Source: Trichomonas vaginalis G3 (lineage: Eukaryota > Parabasalia > Trichomonadida > Trichomonadidae). Taken from it: a DNA stretch of 64,000 nucleotides. The DNA lies in the NCBI RefSeq assembly GCF_026262505.1, contig NC_067204.1, forward strand, positions 24,583,300-24,647,299. Reading direction: 5' to 3'. Below are positions 61,934 through 64,000 of the stretch, piece after piece. The notes below the pieces were generated by a model. It saw nothing but the letters and a program-made list of their open reading frames with translations. It was not told where the DNA came from and searched no databases. The stretch's first letter is position 1. Each line of letters starts with the position of its first letter. Made by a program: the position numbers and the translations under genes.

Positions 61934-63138
61934 ACTATATTAAACACTTACGAACGAGTTTAGACCACTTGTTCTTATTCATATTAATTTTTTTCATTTA
62001 CAAGCGGACAATATTAAGAACAACACACACACTTTTTACATAATGAATCTAAAATAAATTAGCACCCTATATTTATACTTTTTATGACTTAAAATTATTT
62101 CTGGTTCAAATTCAGGATTTGTTTCACATGTTTAGAAACTATTGTAAATATCTAGAATACAATCAATAATATCATGATTTTATTCACAGATGAGTTCAAG
62201 ATTAATATTGTGATTTGCATTTCCTCAATAAATATATATCAAATGTGTATTAAACCCATACATTTAGACCTATTATCATAATCATGTTATCATTCAGTGA
62301 CTATTGCTACAGAAAAAGCAATATTAGATCTGTATCTCTTAATCAAACGGAAGTTAAGCTAAGATATTTGAGGCAATATCATCTGATAGTATGAATAATA
62401 CTATACCAGAATGATTAATCAATCTGTTGTTTCAATATCGTTTTAAATTTATGCCAAAATTGTACCTTAGTTATCATTGGTAAATACGTAATGTTGATAC
62501 TATAGTAATATTTCGAAAAAAATGAAGATGGAGAAACCTCTCTTCATACTGCAGCATGGAACTATAGTAAAGAAACTGCCGTATTTCTTATGTCTCATGG
62601 TGCGAAATAATAATATTCTTGTATAAGATATATTTTTCTGGTGTTTTCGAAGATGGAGTTCAATAGAAATAAAAAAATAATTAAGTTTTTCCCCAATGAT
62701 TCTATTCATTTCTATGAATTTTTAGTTTTGTGAATCTTTGATGATTCTTTCATACTTACAACAATCCACCATGTCTATTGTCAAGATATTCCCAATCATT
62801 CTATATATTTTTGAGAATTGGATAAATTTCTGCAATTCACCTATCTTGAGAATGATTTATGGAGTCTAAACTTCCATTTTCCCACCAAGATACATTTACT
62901 CTCAATCAGTATTAACAATCTTTTTATATCCAAGTGTTCATCTGAGCACATAATGCTATTGTAGATTTCCTCAAACTGATTTAAGATGAAGTGATTTCAG
63001 AATACTAAACATATTCTTCAAAAGATCAATTTTTGTCAATCTGTTGATAATAATCACAGATTGAAATTACACTATCTTTGAAAGAATAAATCGTTATTTT
63101 TAATAGTTTAAACAAATACAGTTTATTAAAAAAAAAAT
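61934..63138. other. Intergenic with a relic ankyrin repeat
   Basis: About 1.2 kb of AT-rich sequence between convergent genes. The only recognisable item is the ankyrin relic at 62521-62610. Confidence 0.55.
62521..62610 (+). pseudogene. Solo ankyrin-repeat relic
   Basis: Encodes NEDGETSLHTAAWNYSKETA then VFLMSHGAK and a stop: one complete trichomonad-type ankyrin unit. No frame with upstream repeats was found, so it is the 3' stub of a lost ankyrin gene. Confidence 0.7.
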
Positions 63139-64000
63139 TTAAAACGTAGTAGCAAAAGATCCTTCAATTTCGATATACCTAATCCTGAAAACCGTTGTAC
63201 CTGGAGATGGAGAAATAACTAACTTATGAAATCCGAAATTTTTGCCAAAATCTTTTTCCATTTGATCATAACTACATTTCTTATCATCACCAAGATCATT
63301 GTGTTGCTTGAGTTCTGAATTTACTGCTTTTATATCAGCAAAAACAGCATTTTCTTTGATTTCGAGTTTAATTTCTTTTTTATCATCAATTTTTACAAAA
63401 ATATGCTTAGGAACTGGTTGTAATCTGTTGTTCGTATTAGTTGTTGGACAAATTCGCGATTTTACGTTCATATCAATGAAAATTTTTTCAGGAATGAACA
63501 TTGTCGAAGCTCCTAGGTCAATAACTAACCCACTTGACTCTTTAGATTGTTCTGGTATAGCGATAAAAGGCTTTTCATCATCAACAAAAGCATTTGCTTC
63601 ATTAAAGCAGTCTAACTTGATTTCTGGCATTCTTTTTGCATTGAAGAACCCAAAGGATGAATAGTCAATGTATTCTTCTGATAATCCACCGAGTGTTTGA
63701 AGGAATTTAAATAATTCTATTTTAGGAACTGAATTTAACTCAGGACTCTTAATACTTGATAGCCATGCGAATACTGGCCATCTTGAGATAGGTTTTGTAT
63801 TGGTTTTATTGGGACATTCCTCAAATTTCTTCGAATTATTTCGAATTATTTGAAAATAATCTTTCAAAATCGGCCTCATTTCATTAACAGGTATATAATC
63901 GCATTGGTACTCTGTTATATAGTATCTTACCTCTTTGTTTTGTAAATCAATGAGTTCTTTGTTGTAAAGATCTTCAATTTTATGAATTGCTTTGTTTTTC
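63139..64000 (-). CDS. Unknown protein, N-terminus beyond window
   Basis: Open from the right window edge to a stop at 63139, at least 286 residues. The ATG at 63879 is internal, because the frame continues upstream without a stop (IEDLYNKELIDLQNKEVRYY). The visible part has a charged helical N-terminal stretch, then segments such as SSGLVIDLGASTMFIPEKIF and a beta-rich C-terminus FRIRYIEIEGSFATTF. I do not recognise a family. Confidence 0.55.
   Translation of the reverse strand, partial: KNKAIHKIEDLYNKELIDLQNKEVRYYITEYQCDYIPVNEMRPILKDYFQIIRNNSKKFEECPNKTNTKPISRWPVFAWLSSIKSPELNSVPKIELFKFLQTLGGLSEEYIDYSSFGFFNAKRMPEIKLDCFNEANAFVDDEKPFIAIPEQSKESSGLVIDLGASTMFIPEKIFIDMNVKSRICPTTNTNNRLQPVPKHIFVKIDDKKEIKLEIKENAVFADIKAVNSELKQHNDLGDDKKCSYDQMEKDFGKNFGFHKLVISPSPGTTVFRIRYIEIEGSFATTF

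Noticed and set aside
61003-61947. Long antisense frames across eS4
   Set aside because: Artefacts of the strong codon bias of the ribosomal protein gene.

Overview
This is an AT-rich eukaryotic window that I read as a trichomonad parasite genome, most likely Tritrichomonas (Trichomonas is the alternative). The evidence is single-exon genes packed at short spacing on both strands, a lineage-typical ankyrin-repeat protein with a long N-terminal domain, a mariner transposon, and two large Polinton/Maverick elements. No intron with the known trichomonad splice motif was seen.

Host genes, left to right: an SF3B3/Rse1-like splicing factor running off the left edge (1-2868, minus); an acidic protein with a possible GCFC domain; a CMGC-like pseudokinase; [Polinton 1]; a BCCIP/Bcp1-family gene with one in-frame UGA; two ARM-fold proteins flanking a MYST histone acetyltransferase; a miniature BET-like protein (weak bromodomain plus NET domain); a DUF3228-like protein; a tail-anchored coiled-coil protein; a CSN7-like PCI protein; about 4 kb of repeats; a large ankyrin protein with homogenised 99-bp repeats and one frameshift; [Polinton 2]; ribosomal protein eS4; and an unknown protein running off the right edge.

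Polinton 1 spans 8815-27272 (18.5 kb). It has 296-bp terminal inverted repeats that look identical and a perfect 6-bp target duplication (TAAATT). It carries a capsid/packaging/fibre module, a retroviral-type integrase and a protein-primed type B DNA polymerase. A 1.3-kb mariner sits inside its integrase gene. Polinton 2 spans 44101-60408 (16.3 kb). It has 1.24-kb gene-bearing inverted repeats and a TTTCAA target duplication. It carries nearly the same capsid/packaging/fibre module, but I see no polymerase or integrase. Instead it has a KilA-N protein and a primase-polymerase plus SF3 helicase cassette flanked by two inverted arrays of a ~119-bp repeat. Both elements are fossils with several to many broken genes, yet their intact ends point to recent insertion.

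The most interesting signals are: (1) the module swap between two elements sharing one morphogenesis block; (2) a phage-like tail-fibre protein whose head domain differs completely between the elements, while its capsid-side domain, its trimer-type repeats and its HxH needle tip are kept; (3) inverted repeat arrays marking the swap junction, with a single diverged unit at the same place in element 1; and (4) tiny twin-hairpin insertions of about 27 bp scattered through both elements, one of them adding nine codons in frame.
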